This document shows positions 8,701 to 16,940 of a stretch of DNA of 55,306 nucleotides, one piece after another. Position 1 is the stretch's first letter. The number at the start of each line of letters is the position of its first letter. This DNA comes from an uncultured Verrucomicrobiota bacterium (GTDB lineage Bacteria; Verrucomicrobiota; Kiritimatiellia; SS1-B-03-39; UBA6053). Under the pieces are notes generated by a model. That model saw only the letters and a list, made by a program, of their open reading frames with translations. It made no database searches and had not been told where the DNA came from. The position numbers and the translations under genes are program-made. Location: contig CAKZLZ010000232.1 of NCBI GenBank assembly GCA_937127435.1, positions 1 through 55,306 on the forward strand, given 5' to 3'.

Positions 8701-9129
8701 ATGGTACATACAAGAACCCCATGGATCTTTCAGGATCTGGCAGAGGAATTGGATCGGATGAGTCGAAGCAACTTTTTGAGGCGCTGTGGAGCCGATGCCT
8801 CTCAGAATCCAGGCGTTGCGGCATTGCAGGTCCGCGAAAACGAGGCGTCCTATACCTTGGATCTTCCCGGTGTCGCCGAAGAGGATCTGGAATTGGTCTT
8901 GGAGCATGATCGTTTGCGCATTCAGGCCCGCCGGGATGATGTGTATAAAGAATCAGACAAAGTACTGCTTCGTGAGCGGAGTTATGGAGAGTTCACGCAG
9001 GAACTCAAGCTCCCCTGGCCGGTTCGCGAAAATGAAGTGGAAGCCTCTTTAAAGCAGGGGGTGTTGCAACTGGTCTTGAAGCGTTCCCCCGAGGCGGGCC
9101 CTCGCAAAATCAAAGTAAAATCCAACTAA
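8701..9129 (+). CDS. Hsp20/alpha-crystallin small heat-shock protein (first of pair)
   Basis: This 142-residue protein has a short N-terminal arm (about 1-38) and an alpha-crystallin domain (about 40-132). It shows the LDLPGVAEEDLELVLE strand pair and the conserved GVLQLVLKR near residue 120, followed by an I-x-V oligomerisation motif (IKV) at the tail. Small heat-shock proteins hold unfolding clients in a refoldable state without ATP. GGAG lies 7 bases before the ATG. It sits directly behind a sigma-54-type promoter and 22 bases before a second hsp20 gene, with which it shares a terminator. Confidence 0.93.
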   Translation: MVHTRTPWIFQDLAEELDRMSRSNFLRRCGADASQNPGVAALQVRENEASYTLDLPGVAEEDLELVLEHDRLRIQARRDDVYKESDKVLLRERSYGEFTQELKLPWPVRENEVEASLKQGVLQLVLKRSPEAGPRKIKVKSN

Positions 9130-9151
9130 AATAACCAAGAAGGAGTCAGAA

Positions 9152-9529
9152 ATGATATCAACAGAAGAAAAAACAACGAAGAATGAAACCACAGAGTCTG
9201 ATGTAGAGGCTTGTGTCGTCGAAAAAAACTATATTCGTCCGGTATGCGATGTTTATCGCGATGAGGATGCGGTCCGGATCCTGATGGATTTACCGGGGGC
9301 GACGGATGAAGCCGTTGAGGTTTCGGTTCACGACGGGCAGTTGAATATTCAGGCCGAAGTGATCCGTTCGGAAGGGGAGGTTCGTGTGTACGAACGTTCT
9401 TTCCGGGTGGACCGCCGCATGGACACGGCTCAAATTGAAGCCTTGTTGCAGCGGGGGGTTCTGCAATTGCGAATTCCGTTTAAAGAGGAGGTTCGCCCCA
9501 AACGGATTGAAGTGAAAACGGCAAGCTAA
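9152..9529 (+). CDS. Hsp20/alpha-crystallin small heat-shock protein (second of pair)
   Basis: This 125-residue protein has an acidic/Thr-rich N-terminal arm (about 1-28) and an alpha-crystallin domain (about 30-117). It shows ILMDLPGATDEAVEVSV, GVLQLRIPF and a terminal I-E-V motif. It is diverged from its neighbour, so this is an old paralogue pair that may form mixed oligomers (inference). AAGGAG stands 6 bases before the ATG. The unit ends at a strong terminator 16 bases after the stop codon. Confidence 0.92.
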   Translation: MISTEEKTTKNETTESDVEACVVEKNYIRPVCDVYRDEDAVRILMDLPGATDEAVEVSVHDGQLNIQAEVIRSEGEVRVYERSFRVDRRMDTAQIEALLQRGVLQLRIPFKEEVRPKRIEVKTAS

Positions 9530-9545
9530 AGCAAATGAAGCTTGC

Positions 9546-9581
9546 ACGGGGAAGAAGTGATGAGCTTCTTCCCCGTTTTTT
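9546..9581 (+). terminator. strong intrinsic terminator after the hsp20 pair
   Basis: A perfect 12-bp stem (9546-9557 with 9565-9576, starting ACGGGGAAGAAG) with a 7-base loop is followed by a run of T. Confidence 0.93.
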
Positions 9582-9693
9582 ATGGGGCCGAAGGGTGGAT
9601 TCGACCTTGCCCGCAGAGTGCGGATCATGGTAAGGAATAAAACAATCCACTTTCCGGGTGAACTTTTAACCCAACCGGGGGTATTATATATTT

Positions 9694-10446
9694 ATGAAAG
9701 TCTTCACTACATCCCATTTCCGCAATAAAAAATCCGGCTTTACTTTGGTCGAGCTGATGGTGGTGATCATGATCATCTCCATTTTATCCGGTGTGGTCCT
9801 CTCAGCCATGAACAGTTCGGATGAATCCCGGGCCTTGGATGCGGGCGTCACCCGTATGGACAGTCTTTTTTCTTTGGCCCGCTCCGCGGCAATTACCCGC
9901 AAGCAAACGGTTCGGGTTCTCATCAATTTCGATAATTCCAATATCGCATATCCAAACAAACCGCAGCGGATGTTGCGGTATGCCACCATCGTCTATTTGG
10001 ATGATGATGATGAATGGAAGGCTTATACGGAAGGAGAATTCTTGCCGGACGGCATCTATTTCACGCCGGCATTGAGCACAAAATCCGGAGGGGAGCATCT
10101 CTACACCTGGACGGCGAATATCAATGAATCCACTTTGAAAGTAACAGACACGGATGTCTATGATGATGGCAGCCCCTATAAACTGTCCGGAAATGAAGAT
10201 GCAGTGGCGCATTCCCCCGGACCGAATAAATGGTATTACTTCGAGTTTGCTCCGAATGGTACTTTTCGTAACCCGGGCGTGGGGGTGGTTCTGGCCAGCG
10301 CGATTGTTCAACCCAATGCACATTTGATGTTAAATGTGGACGGGGATGCTGAACCTTCAGATATGGCAAAAGGATTTGTGGTGTTTCGTTCCGGTAAAGT
10401 GCTCCACTTTCAATCCGGGGAACAAATTAAAGAAGGAAACAGTTAA
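9694..10446 (+). CDS. gspH: type II secretion pseudopilin GspH/FimT-like
   Basis: This 250-residue protein has a type IV prepilin signal: basic leader, cleavage at KSG|FTLVELMVV (Gly15/Phe16) and Glu at +5, then a hydrophobic helix. The globular part carries a GspH-like RSAAITRKQTVRVLIN segment near residues 66-81. GspH is a minor pseudopilin at the tip of the secretion pseudopilus. It starts a six-gene set in the canonical H-I-J-K-L-M order. It is longer than typical proteobacterial GspH (about 170-190), which fits the larger forms common in the PVC group. The stop overlaps the next start (TAATG). Confidence 0.8.
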   Translation: MKVFTTSHFRNKKSGFTLVELMVVIMIISILSGVVLSAMNSSDESRALDAGVTRMDSLFSLARSAAITRKQTVRVLINFDNSNIAYPNKPQRMLRYATIVYLDDDDEWKAYTEGEFLPDGIYFTPALSTKSGGEHLYTWTANINESTLKVTDTDVYDDGSPYKLSGNEDAVAHSPGPNKWYYFEFAPNGTFRNPGVGVVLASAIVQPNAHLMLNVDGDAEPSDMAKGFVVFRSGKVLHFQSGEQIKEGNS

Positions 10447-11093
10447 TGGACCTAAATAATTCTACTCATCGGAAATCCGGATTTACCCTCGCGGAAATTT
10501 TATTGGCAATGATGGTGTTTGCGATTGCGATCACCACGATTCTCGGTCTGCTTGCCCGTTCGATTGAAACCGCGGACACGATTCTGGTGAAAGATGAAGC
10601 CATTGCGCTTAGCAGTGCGGTTGACAGTGCGATGTCGGAAATGGATTTTGCCACCGCGTATGATGAAGTGAGGCAGGGCTCTCATCTTTATGCCTATCAT
10701 TACCGGGCCTACCCCAATCAAACCCCCAATTCGGACGGTACGCTGAAACCTTATCAAAATATGACCGGCACATCCATGATTGGATCTGATTACGTTGTGG
10801 TTCCCGGGGTACGGCTATCAGGCGATAGTTTCTTATCAGCAGATATGCCTGCGCGTGATGGACGTTTATTTTACGTCGAACTGTCTGAATCAGAAGCCAA
10901 TCCCTATTCGATCCAAAACGGAAGCGGGAATTTGCCCGCCAATCCGGATGCGGCCGGTTCCAACGGCTACCCGGCATATGACTCTGCAGTTATCGTGGTA
11001 TTTGCGGAATTCTATGAAGTGTCGAATACGACTGCGAGTCCTGCAAGTTCAGCAACCCCTGTTTTCTCTTTTAACTTTGCGGTGAGACGATGA
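10446..11093 (+). CDS. gspI: type II secretion pseudopilin GspI-like
   Basis: This 215-residue protein has the prepilin cleavage motif KSG|FTLAEILLAMMVFAI with Glu at +5 and a hydrophobic N-terminal helix with the AIAIT ending seen in GspI. It then has a mixed soluble domain of about 180 residues, longer than classical GspI. It would join GspJ and GspK in the tip complex of the pseudopilus. It overlaps gspH by 1 base and gspJ by 4 bases (ATGA), so expression is coupled. The assignment to I rests on order and the N-terminal helix. Confidence 0.75.
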   Translation: MDLNNSTHRKSGFTLAEILLAMMVFAIAITTILGLLARSIETADTILVKDEAIALSSAVDSAMSEMDFATAYDEVRQGSHLYAYHYRAYPNQTPNSDGTLKPYQNMTGTSMIGSDYVVVPGVRLSGDSFLSADMPARDGRLFYVELSESEANPYSIQNGSGNLPANPDAAGSNGYPAYDSAVIVVFAEFYEVSNTTASPASSATPVFSFNFAVRR

Positions 11094-11944
11094 AAAATAC
11101 CCATGTAACCCCCTTTGTTCAACGCCGTCAGGGATTCACCCTGGTTGAGGTACTGGTAAGCTCATTTCTTACTCTCATTGTGATGGGTATGCTGTTCGCG
11201 GTCCTGATGGGAACCATCAATGCCTGGGAGGGGGGGACTTCCCGGCTTCGCTCCAGTGGAGATGCCCGGCTGGCGCTCGATATCCTGAAAACCGATTTGG
11301 AAAGCATGGTTGTGCGTCAAACCCAGTACAATCAGGAATGGATGTTTTCCGGGCCGCTCACCGAAGATGGGGTTACCGCTTCGTGGCTGATGTTTTTTGC
11401 GCCCTCACTTGACCGGGATGAAGGGCAGGATGGTGATATTGTGGCTTTAAGTTATCGTGTGGCCTATCAGGATCCGATCTCCACCGGTGAATACAGTAAA
11501 ATCTTTGCTTTATATAAATCGATGGTGAGTACCACGAATACCTTCGAGAACGTGCTGGGTCAGAGTGATATTCATGCGGGCTATTGGGGCAGTGTTCCCA
11601 CAACCGATTCTTCACATCCCACCTATCGCGCCGGGTTGTTGGCTCCGAATGTCGTCGGTTTCGATGTGTCTTTGTGGGTACGCTACATCAATTCCAGTAA
11701 TGTGGAGGTGCTTGAGCGCTTTGATCGTGATCATTATGTGCGTTTATCAAATGTGCTCCGGATCTATGATGGGAGCACCCTGGTTGTGGAAGGCGGTAAA
11801 ATCGAAGCCATTGAAATCAACATGACCACCATCAGTGATGAGGGGATGCGTCGTTACGCGTTCTTGAACGACTCCTCTAAATTGGCTGCGATTGTCCGGG
11901 AATTTGGCCGCACGCATTCCGTCCGGGTTCCCATTAACTACTAA
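11090..11944 (+). CDS. gspJ: type II secretion pseudopilin GspJ-like
   Basis: This 284-residue protein has a prepilin signal RQG|FTLVEVLVSSFLTLI with Glu at +5. An SGDARLALDILKTDLESM segment near residue 61 is typical of the GspJ helix leading into its beta domain. GspJ is the largest of the H-I-J minor pseudopilins and partners with GspI and GspK. The start overlaps the gspI stop (ATGA). Confidence 0.78.
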   Translation: MKNTHVTPFVQRRQGFTLVEVLVSSFLTLIVMGMLFAVLMGTINAWEGGTSRLRSSGDARLALDILKTDLESMVVRQTQYNQEWMFSGPLTEDGVTASWLMFFAPSLDRDEGQDGDIVALSYRVAYQDPISTGEYSKIFALYKSMVSTTNTFENVLGQSDIHAGYWGSVPTTDSSHPTYRAGLLAPNVVGFDVSLWVRYINSSNVEVLERFDRDHYVRLSNVLRIYDGSTLVVEGGKIEAIEINMTTISDEGMRRYAFLNDSSKLAAIVREFGRTHSVRVPINY

Positions 11945-11973
11945 ATTAAATTTTTTCCGGGGATACCAGCTTG

Positions 11974-12834
11974 ATGGCGAAAGAACACCGACAGGGATCG
12001 GTTTATTTACTCGTGCTTTTAGTGATGATCAGCAGCATGACTCTGGTAGCAGGGTTGCAGAATGTTTTGTTGCGCCGCACCAAGACCCTGGAACAGGTTC
12101 ACATCCAACAAAAACTTCATAATACGCTCTTATTGGGCTTGGAAGAAAGTGCCCGCCTGTTGTTGGAAGATGATGATTTGGCCGTCGATGGTTTGACGGA
12201 TGAATGGGCGCAACCCTTTGAGTTCACCAGTACCGAAGAGGTCTATTTGCAGGTGGTTCTGGAGGATGCCCAAAGACGATTGAATCTTAACCATCTCAGT
12301 TTGCCGCTTCGTGCCAATATGCCAAGAATCTGGATGGACATCTTTGCCGACCTTGTACGAAATGCTGAGCTGGAAGTCAGTCCGCAAATTTTCACTATGC
12401 TTCAAAATGAAGTCGATCTGTATGAGATCTGGTTTGAAGACCCTGAAATGCTCAAACTGTTGGTGCCGAACGGAGAGCTGCTGCTTGCGGTTTCTGATTC
12501 ACTGTGCGCTTTGCCCAGACCGGAGAGCCGTCCATTGCTGCTCAATATTAATACGGTGCAACCGGAGGTTTTGGAAGCCTTGGTGGGTGATTCGCTTCAA
12601 GGCTGGGTGGACAACGTGCTGATCGCCAGAGAGACGGAACCTCTGCGAAACCTTTCGGGGGTATTGCAACTGCTTCCTGCGCAGATTCAACCGCTGCTTT
12701 TATCCGTTCTGGATGTTCGCAGTGAATATTTTACGGCCCATCTTGTGGCCCGACTTGATCAGTCAGAACAAACCCTCACCGCCTTGTTAAAAAGGTCCGA
12801 GGGCAATGTGGAGGTCCTTCGATGCCGGTGGTAA
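11974..12834 (+). CDS. gspK: type II secretion minor pseudopilin GspK-like
   Basis: This 286-residue protein begins with a short basic leader and QGSVYLLVLLVMI, a hydrophobic helix without Glu at +5, as is normal for GspK. The segment VVLEDAQRRLNLN near residue 95 and LLLNINTVQPEVLEALVG near 190 match the GspK alpha-helical domain and its SAM-like repeat. GspK caps the pseudopilus. I chose the ATG at 11974 over the adjoining TTG at 11971. Its end overlaps gspL by 13 bases. Confidence 0.82.
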   Translation: MAKEHRQGSVYLLVLLVMISSMTLVAGLQNVLLRRTKTLEQVHIQQKLHNTLLLGLEESARLLLEDDDLAVDGLTDEWAQPFEFTSTEEVYLQVVLEDAQRRLNLNHLSLPLRANMPRIWMDIFADLVRNAELEVSPQIFTMLQNEVDLYEIWFEDPEMLKLLVPNGELLLAVSDSLCALPRPESRPLLLNINTVQPEVLEALVGDSLQGWVDNVLIARETEPLRNLSGVLQLLPAQIQPLLLSVLDVRSEYFTAHLVARLDQSEQTLTALLKRSEGNVEVLRCRW

Positions 12835-14096
12835 ATGCAGATTGGCGTGATCCGGCAGCTTGGGCGAAACCCCGGGTGGCCTATGGCATGCTCAAAGACG
12901 GTGAGAATTTGCGGGCTTGCAGGATCTCGAAAAGTGGTAAGAAAACGTTTATGCAGTGTAAAGGAGCCGAGTGGATTTCCAATATGGATTTCCGCCCCCG
13001 CTTCGAAAAGGAACGGAAATCGGGGGCGCTGCTTGCCGTGGGGCTGGAGCCTCACCGGGTGATGCTTCGCAGCTTGGAATCACCTTTGAAAGATAAATCT
13101 AAATCCACAGAGATTTGGGGTACCTTGTTGGATGCGGCGATACCGTTTTCATTGGAAAAGTGCCAAGTTGCATTTTTGCCTGCACCCTCCCTGCCTGATG
13201 GCAACCTTCGCTGTCTGGCCGTGGCCGCCCGGTTACAGGATTTGGAAGAACTTTTGGCGGAATGGCAGGACTGGGGATTGGAACCTGATTTAATTGTTCC
13301 GGAAGAATTGATGTTCTCCGGGCAAAACGGCGCGTATGTGTGGAAGGGTGATGCCCGTACCGTATTTTCGACCTGGGATGCCGGGGGCTATGTGGAAGGA
13401 GGGGGGGCTCTCAAACCGGAGCAACGGTCAAAAGTTCTGACCCGCTTTGAACAATCCCGATCGCCGGATGCGGAAGCCTTGGAGTGGAAAAGTGTGGGGC
13501 CGGGTGCAGAGCAGGATCCCGGTTTTCTGGAGCAGGCCCTGGCCTTAAATGCCTGTAAACCGAACCCTTCGCATGCCAATCTCCGGGCGGCGCCTTTGGC
13601 CGCGCCCCCGCTCCTTCAGCGTTACCGGAAAAAACAAAAAACGCTCAAGGTTTCCTTGTTGGTTCTGCTGATACTTCTGGTCCTGCTTCCGCTGCTTTTA
13701 CGCCAGCAGCTACGTGCAAACCAGAAACACATCCGCTCAGAAATTGCCGGGGCATATCAGCAGTATACCGGCAGCGCAAGTGTCGCACCGGGACAGGAAG
13801 TTTTGCTGGCAAAACGCTACCGGGATGAAAAATGGACGCCTTTATGGGAGTCGGTACAAAATCTTTCCCAACCCAAAGTTTCCAACCTTTTGGTGGAAGT
13901 CACTTCGGTTGCCCGGGAAAACGATCTGACCTTTATGCAGATTTCCCTGCGGAATGATGCCATGGAGTTACAGGTGCTGGGAAGTGAAGATGCCGTGGAG
14001 GCATTAAAATATCATTTGAATATTTCCGGATGGACCATCAAAGTCACCCCCGGATCGGATGGTGCCTGGAGTTTGAGTGGGAGGAGAGGGGAATGA
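12822..14096 (+). CDS. gspL: type II secretion assembly protein GspL-like
   Basis: This 424-residue protein has a cytoplasmic part (about 1-275) with the LLDAAIPFSLEKC and LQDLEELLAEWQDWGLEPDL pattern of the GspL/PilM actin-like fold. A single membrane segment (about 283-302, Leu-rich) follows, then a ferredoxin-like periplasmic domain (about 303-424). GspL links the secretion ATPase GspE to the inner-membrane platform. GAGG stands 7 bases before the ATG at 12822. The cytoplasmic part diverges from proteobacterial GspL, so the call leans on architecture and gene order. Confidence 0.75.
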   Translation: MPVVNADWRDPAAWAKPRVAYGMLKDGENLRACRISKSGKKTFMQCKGAEWISNMDFRPRFEKERKSGALLAVGLEPHRVMLRSLESPLKDKSKSTEIWGTLLDAAIPFSLEKCQVAFLPAPSLPDGNLRCLAVAARLQDLEELLAEWQDWGLEPDLIVPEELMFSGQNGAYVWKGDARTVFSTWDAGGYVEGGGALKPEQRSKVLTRFEQSRSPDAEALEWKSVGPGAEQDPGFLEQALALNACKPNPSHANLRAAPLAAPPLLQRYRKKQKTLKVSLLVLLILLVLLPLLLRQQLRANQKHIRSEIAGAYQQYTGSASVAPGQEVLLAKRYRDEKWTPLWESVQNLSQPKVSNLLVEVTSVARENDLTFMQISLRNDAMELQVLGSEDAVEALKYHLNISGWTIKVTPGSDGAWSLSGRRGE

Positions 14097-14578
14097 AGAA
14101 GATTTCAAGTATTAAACCCTCCTGGTGGATCTTACTGATTACGGGCATCTTTTTGATCTCACTTTCTTTTGCCTTTCGCTTTGTCCGTGAGGAGCTGGAC
14201 CGGGTAAACCGCCTGTCCTCCATAAAACAAGAACTGGTTGCCATGGGGACTGATTCCCGACAACAGCTTGAAAACCTGGCGGTCCAGATCGAAGGGCAAA
14301 GGCTTGAGCCGAAAAACCTTTTTGCCGAATGGGACGGCAAGGGCATGCTCTTTTTCTCGGAAATCCTTACGGAAGAGCTTCCCGAAGGTTACCGGCATCA
14401 TCAGGTGACACTTTCTCTGGAAAATCTTCCGGCCGGGGATCTTTCCGCGCTTATTCATTTGGCTGAGAATGCCCAGCCCGCCTGGAGAGTGACGTCTCTG
14501 GATTTGGTCTCTTCTGCGGGACGTTTACAGGGAGAGCTCTTGCTGGAAGCACTCGACAAATCCCCGCCGGAACTCTAA
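14093..14578 (+). CDS. gspM: type II secretion assembly protein GspM-like
   Basis: This 161-residue bitopic protein has a short basic N-terminus, one membrane segment (about 11-28), a coiled-coil-like stretch and a small periplasmic alpha/beta domain containing HHQVTLSLENLPAGDL. This is the GspM/PilO layout; GspM partners with GspL. I chose the ATG at 14093 because of the strong GAGGAGAGGGG just upstream and the ATGA overlap with the gspL stop. An upstream in-frame start at 14030 would run through gspL and is not needed. Confidence 0.7.
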   Translation: MKKISSIKPSWWILLITGIFLISLSFAFRFVREELDRVNRLSSIKQELVAMGTDSRQQLENLAVQIEGQRLEPKNLFAEWDGKGMLFFSEILTEELPEGYRHHQVTLSLENLPAGDLSALIHLAENAQPAWRVTSLDLVSSAGRLQGELLLEALDKSPPEL

Positions 14579-14586
14579 AGAAAGTC

Positions 14587-15381
14587 ATGCGTTCACTCTT
14601 GGCACGTCGCGAATTAATTCAGGCATTGGTTTCCCGCGAAATGAAAGCCCGCTACAAAGGCTCTTCATTGGGAGTCCTGTGGAGTTTGTTGACCCCGCTT
14701 TTTATGGCGGGGATTTATGCTTTCTTCTTCCGCTTGATTTCAGGACGGGCTGCGAATACCTCATCCATTATCGTGGGGGTTTTTGCCTGGCAATTTACCT
14801 CCAATGCGGTTCAGCAAGGGCTGGGTTGCATTTCCAATAATGGCAATTTGGTCAAAAAAGTCTCGTTCCCCCGTATCATTTTGCCTCTGTCGGTCACCAT
14901 GGCTGCCGGGGTGGATTATTTGATCAGTTTGCTGGTTCAGGTGGGTTTGGTCGGATTTCTTCTTTGGCAGGGTGGGGAATTCTACAGTTTACGACTCTTG
15001 AGTTTGCCCCTGATATTTCTGCTCCACGCCTGGTTTAATCTTGGGCTGGCGCTGTTATTGGGTTCTATGAATGTGTATTACCGGGATACCCAACATTTTG
15101 TCGGCGTGGCATTGAGTGCTTTGTTTTTTCTCAGTCCGGCGATGTATGATTTGAGTTTTGTGACCCGGTTGGCCGGCGATCAAAATCCTTTATTACTCAA
15201 TATTTACGCGTTGAATCCGCTGGCAGGGATTTTTACGGCTTACCGCTGGGCTTTCTTGCCCTCCGAAACCTTCCCCTGTGACCCCTGGTTATGGGCCGGG
15301 TTGATTTGGCCATTCTTTTTCACCTTGTTGGCTGCGCAGATTTTCCGTCGCGCCCAACGCAACTTCGCGGATTTTATCTGA
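14587..15381 (+). CDS. wzm: ABC-2 polysaccharide export permease (Wzm/TagG type)
   Basis: This 264-residue protein has six membrane segments and the family N-terminus REMKARYKGSSLGVLWSLLTP, followed by NLVKKVSFPRIILPLS and the NVYYRDTQHFVGVAL region. Wzm-type permeases move lipid-linked O-antigen or similar glycans across the inner membrane. It starts 8 bases after gspM and its stop overlaps the start of the ATPase gene (TGATG), so the two export genes are coupled and may be co-transcribed with the pseudopilin set. Confidence 0.92.
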   Translation: MRSLLARRELIQALVSREMKARYKGSSLGVLWSLLTPLFMAGIYAFFFRLISGRAANTSSIIVGVFAWQFTSNAVQQGLGCISNNGNLVKKVSFPRIILPLSVTMAAGVDYLISLLVQVGLVGFLLWQGGEFYSLRLLSLPLIFLLHAWFNLGLALLLGSMNVYYRDTQHFVGVALSALFFLSPAMYDLSFVTRLAGDQNPLLLNIYALNPLAGIFTAYRWAFLPSETFPCDPWLWAGLIWPFFFTLLAAQIFRRAQRNFADFI

Positions 15382-16556
15382 TGAAATACGCTATCGAAGC
15401 CGAAGGATTAGGCAAATGTTACAAGCTCCGCGGATTGGGTCCGCAGACCTTGTTTGGATCCATTCACCGCACGATTACCCGTCAACCGCCTCAAATCTTC
15501 TGGGCCATCCGAAACGCGGATTTTAAAATCCCCAAAGGAGCGACCGTGGGGGTGGTCGGACCCAACGGTGCCGGTAAAAGCAGTACCCTTGGACTTGCCG
15601 CCGGCACCATTACTCCGACCGAAGGAAGCATCCGTGCGGAAGGCCGCATTTCCTCCCTGCTGGAATTGGGTGCGGGCTTCCATCCGGACTTAACCGGACG
15701 GGAAAACGTCTATTTGAATGCCGCCCTGCTGGGGATTCCCCGTGAGGATATTCGCAAACGCTTCGATGCGATTCTTGATTTCAGTGGTTTGCATGACTTT
15801 ATCGATCAACCGGTCAAAAATTATTCCAGTGGCATGTATGTGCGCTTGGGCTTTGCGGTGGCCACGGAAGTGGATCCGGATATTTTGTTGGTGGATGAAG
15901 TGCTTGCCGTCGGAGATATTGCCTTTCAACTGAAATGTCTCGACCGCATCCGCCAATTTCAGAAGAAAGGGAAAACGCTGATGTTTGTTTCCCATGCCCT
16001 GCAGACGGTGGAAGAATTCTGTGACGAAGCTTTTTTGGTTTATAAAGGGGACTTGGTGAAACAGGGACCGCCTGCGGATGTCATTCTGGAGATGATTCGA
16101 AACTATTCCGGGGAAGGGGGGACGATCTACGCCCAGGAATTCGGCAGCCGCGAAGTGGAAATTACCGCGGTGAAGATGTTGAACGACAAGGGAGAGGATA
16201 CGGCCCGCTTCGATAGCGGAACCGCCCTGACCATTCAGATCGATTATGAGGCACACCAGGAAGTGGATAAACCTGTTTTTGGCTACAGTCTCAAAACCGC
16301 CAACGGCATGTATGTTTACGGGACCAATACCCAGATCGAAAATGCCGGGGTGGGTACCATCCCCAAAGGGTCCGGTTCGCAGAAAATCATTTTAGATCCC
16401 CTAACATTACGCGAAGGAAATTATTTCCTGAGCTTGTCGATTCATTCCTGGGATCACGCCACCCAGTTTCATCGTCGGGAAGATTGGTATCCTTTTGCGG
16501 TAAAGAATACCACCGATGCGCCCGGTATGGTGACGTTGCCGACGCGGTTCGAATAG
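15381..16556 (+). CDS. wzt: ABC polysaccharide export ATPase with C-terminal Wzt domain
   Basis: This 391-residue protein has an ABC domain in residues 1-245: Walker A GPNGAGKS, signature YSSGMYVRLGFAVA and Walker B ILLVDEVLAVGD. A beta-sandwich of about 135 residues follows (about 255-391, ending around FHRREDWYPFAV). This is the Wzt C-terminal domain, which in O9a-type systems binds the capped end of the O-polysaccharide before export. Its presence suggests export of an end-modified glycan. The ATG at 15381 overlaps the wzm stop by one base; an upstream in-frame start at 15291 lies inside wzm and is rejected. Confidence 0.93.
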   Translation: MKYAIEAEGLGKCYKLRGLGPQTLFGSIHRTITRQPPQIFWAIRNADFKIPKGATVGVVGPNGAGKSSTLGLAAGTITPTEGSIRAEGRISSLLELGAGFHPDLTGRENVYLNAALLGIPREDIRKRFDAILDFSGLHDFIDQPVKNYSSGMYVRLGFAVATEVDPDILLVDEVLAVGDIAFQLKCLDRIRQFQKKGKTLMFVSHALQTVEEFCDEAFLVYKGDLVKQGPPADVILEMIRNYSGEGGTIYAQEFGSREVEITAVKMLNDKGEDTARFDSGTALTIQIDYEAHQEVDKPVFGYSLKTANGMYVYGTNTQIENAGVGTIPKGSGSQKIILDPLTLREGNYFLSLSIHSWDHATQFHRREDWYPFAVKNTTDAPGMVTLPTRFE

Positions 16557-16940
16557 AGCATTTTAAGAAATGTTATAGCCACAAAAAGGCACAAGAAAAC
16601 GCCTCCCCTATAACCCCACTCTGCAGAAGATTTGGGAGGAACCATAAAAAACACAGAAGACACAAAACCGAATGAAATTCGATGGGAGGGTTGATGAGAA
16701 GAATCCATCCCACCTCTTTTGTGATTTTTGTGTGTTTTGTGGTTAAAATCGTTTCAGAACGGGGTTATGGGGGCGGGATGCTTTTCGTGCCTTTTTGTGG
16801 CAAAATGCCTTCATAAAGAATTTTAGTGGCTGCGACTTTATTTAAAGTGCTTTCGCATTTATTCAATGAATAGGGATGCATCGGAGATGCAGGATAGTTG
16901 TTGGGTGTTAATGAAATCCTGCTTATCCTGAATATCCAAC
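16557..16940. other. 384-bp intergenic region holding an inverted-repeat element
   Basis: There is no gene here. Most of the region (16578-16801) is a near-palindromic element described separately. The rest (16802-16940) is AT-rich, with a second small repeat: GGATGCATCGGAGATGCAGGAT around 16874-16895 is locally self-similar. I see no clear terminator for wzt. Confidence 0.6.
16578..16801. repeat. ~225-bp near-palindromic intergenic repeat element
   Basis: The outer arms are a perfect 15-bp inverted repeat, GCCACAAAAAGGCAC (16578-16592) and its reverse complement at 16787-16801. Inside them are a second pair, ATAACCCC (16610-16617) and GGGGTTAT (16761-16768), and a degenerate third pair of ACACA/TGTGT-rich segments (about 16640-16672 and 16718-16744). 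The whole could fold into one long imperfect hairpin. It has no coding potential. The form suggests a dispersed, possibly MITE-like, repeat; I cannot count copies from this window. Confidence 0.75.

Noticed and set aside
9655..9693. promoter-like TATTAT just before gspH
   Set aside because: No acceptable -35 box at 16-18 bases, and it would leave almost no leader; too weak to list.
15291..15380. N-terminal extension of wzt inside wzm
   Set aside because: The ATG at 15381 aligns with the ABC domain start and overlaps the wzm stop by one base.
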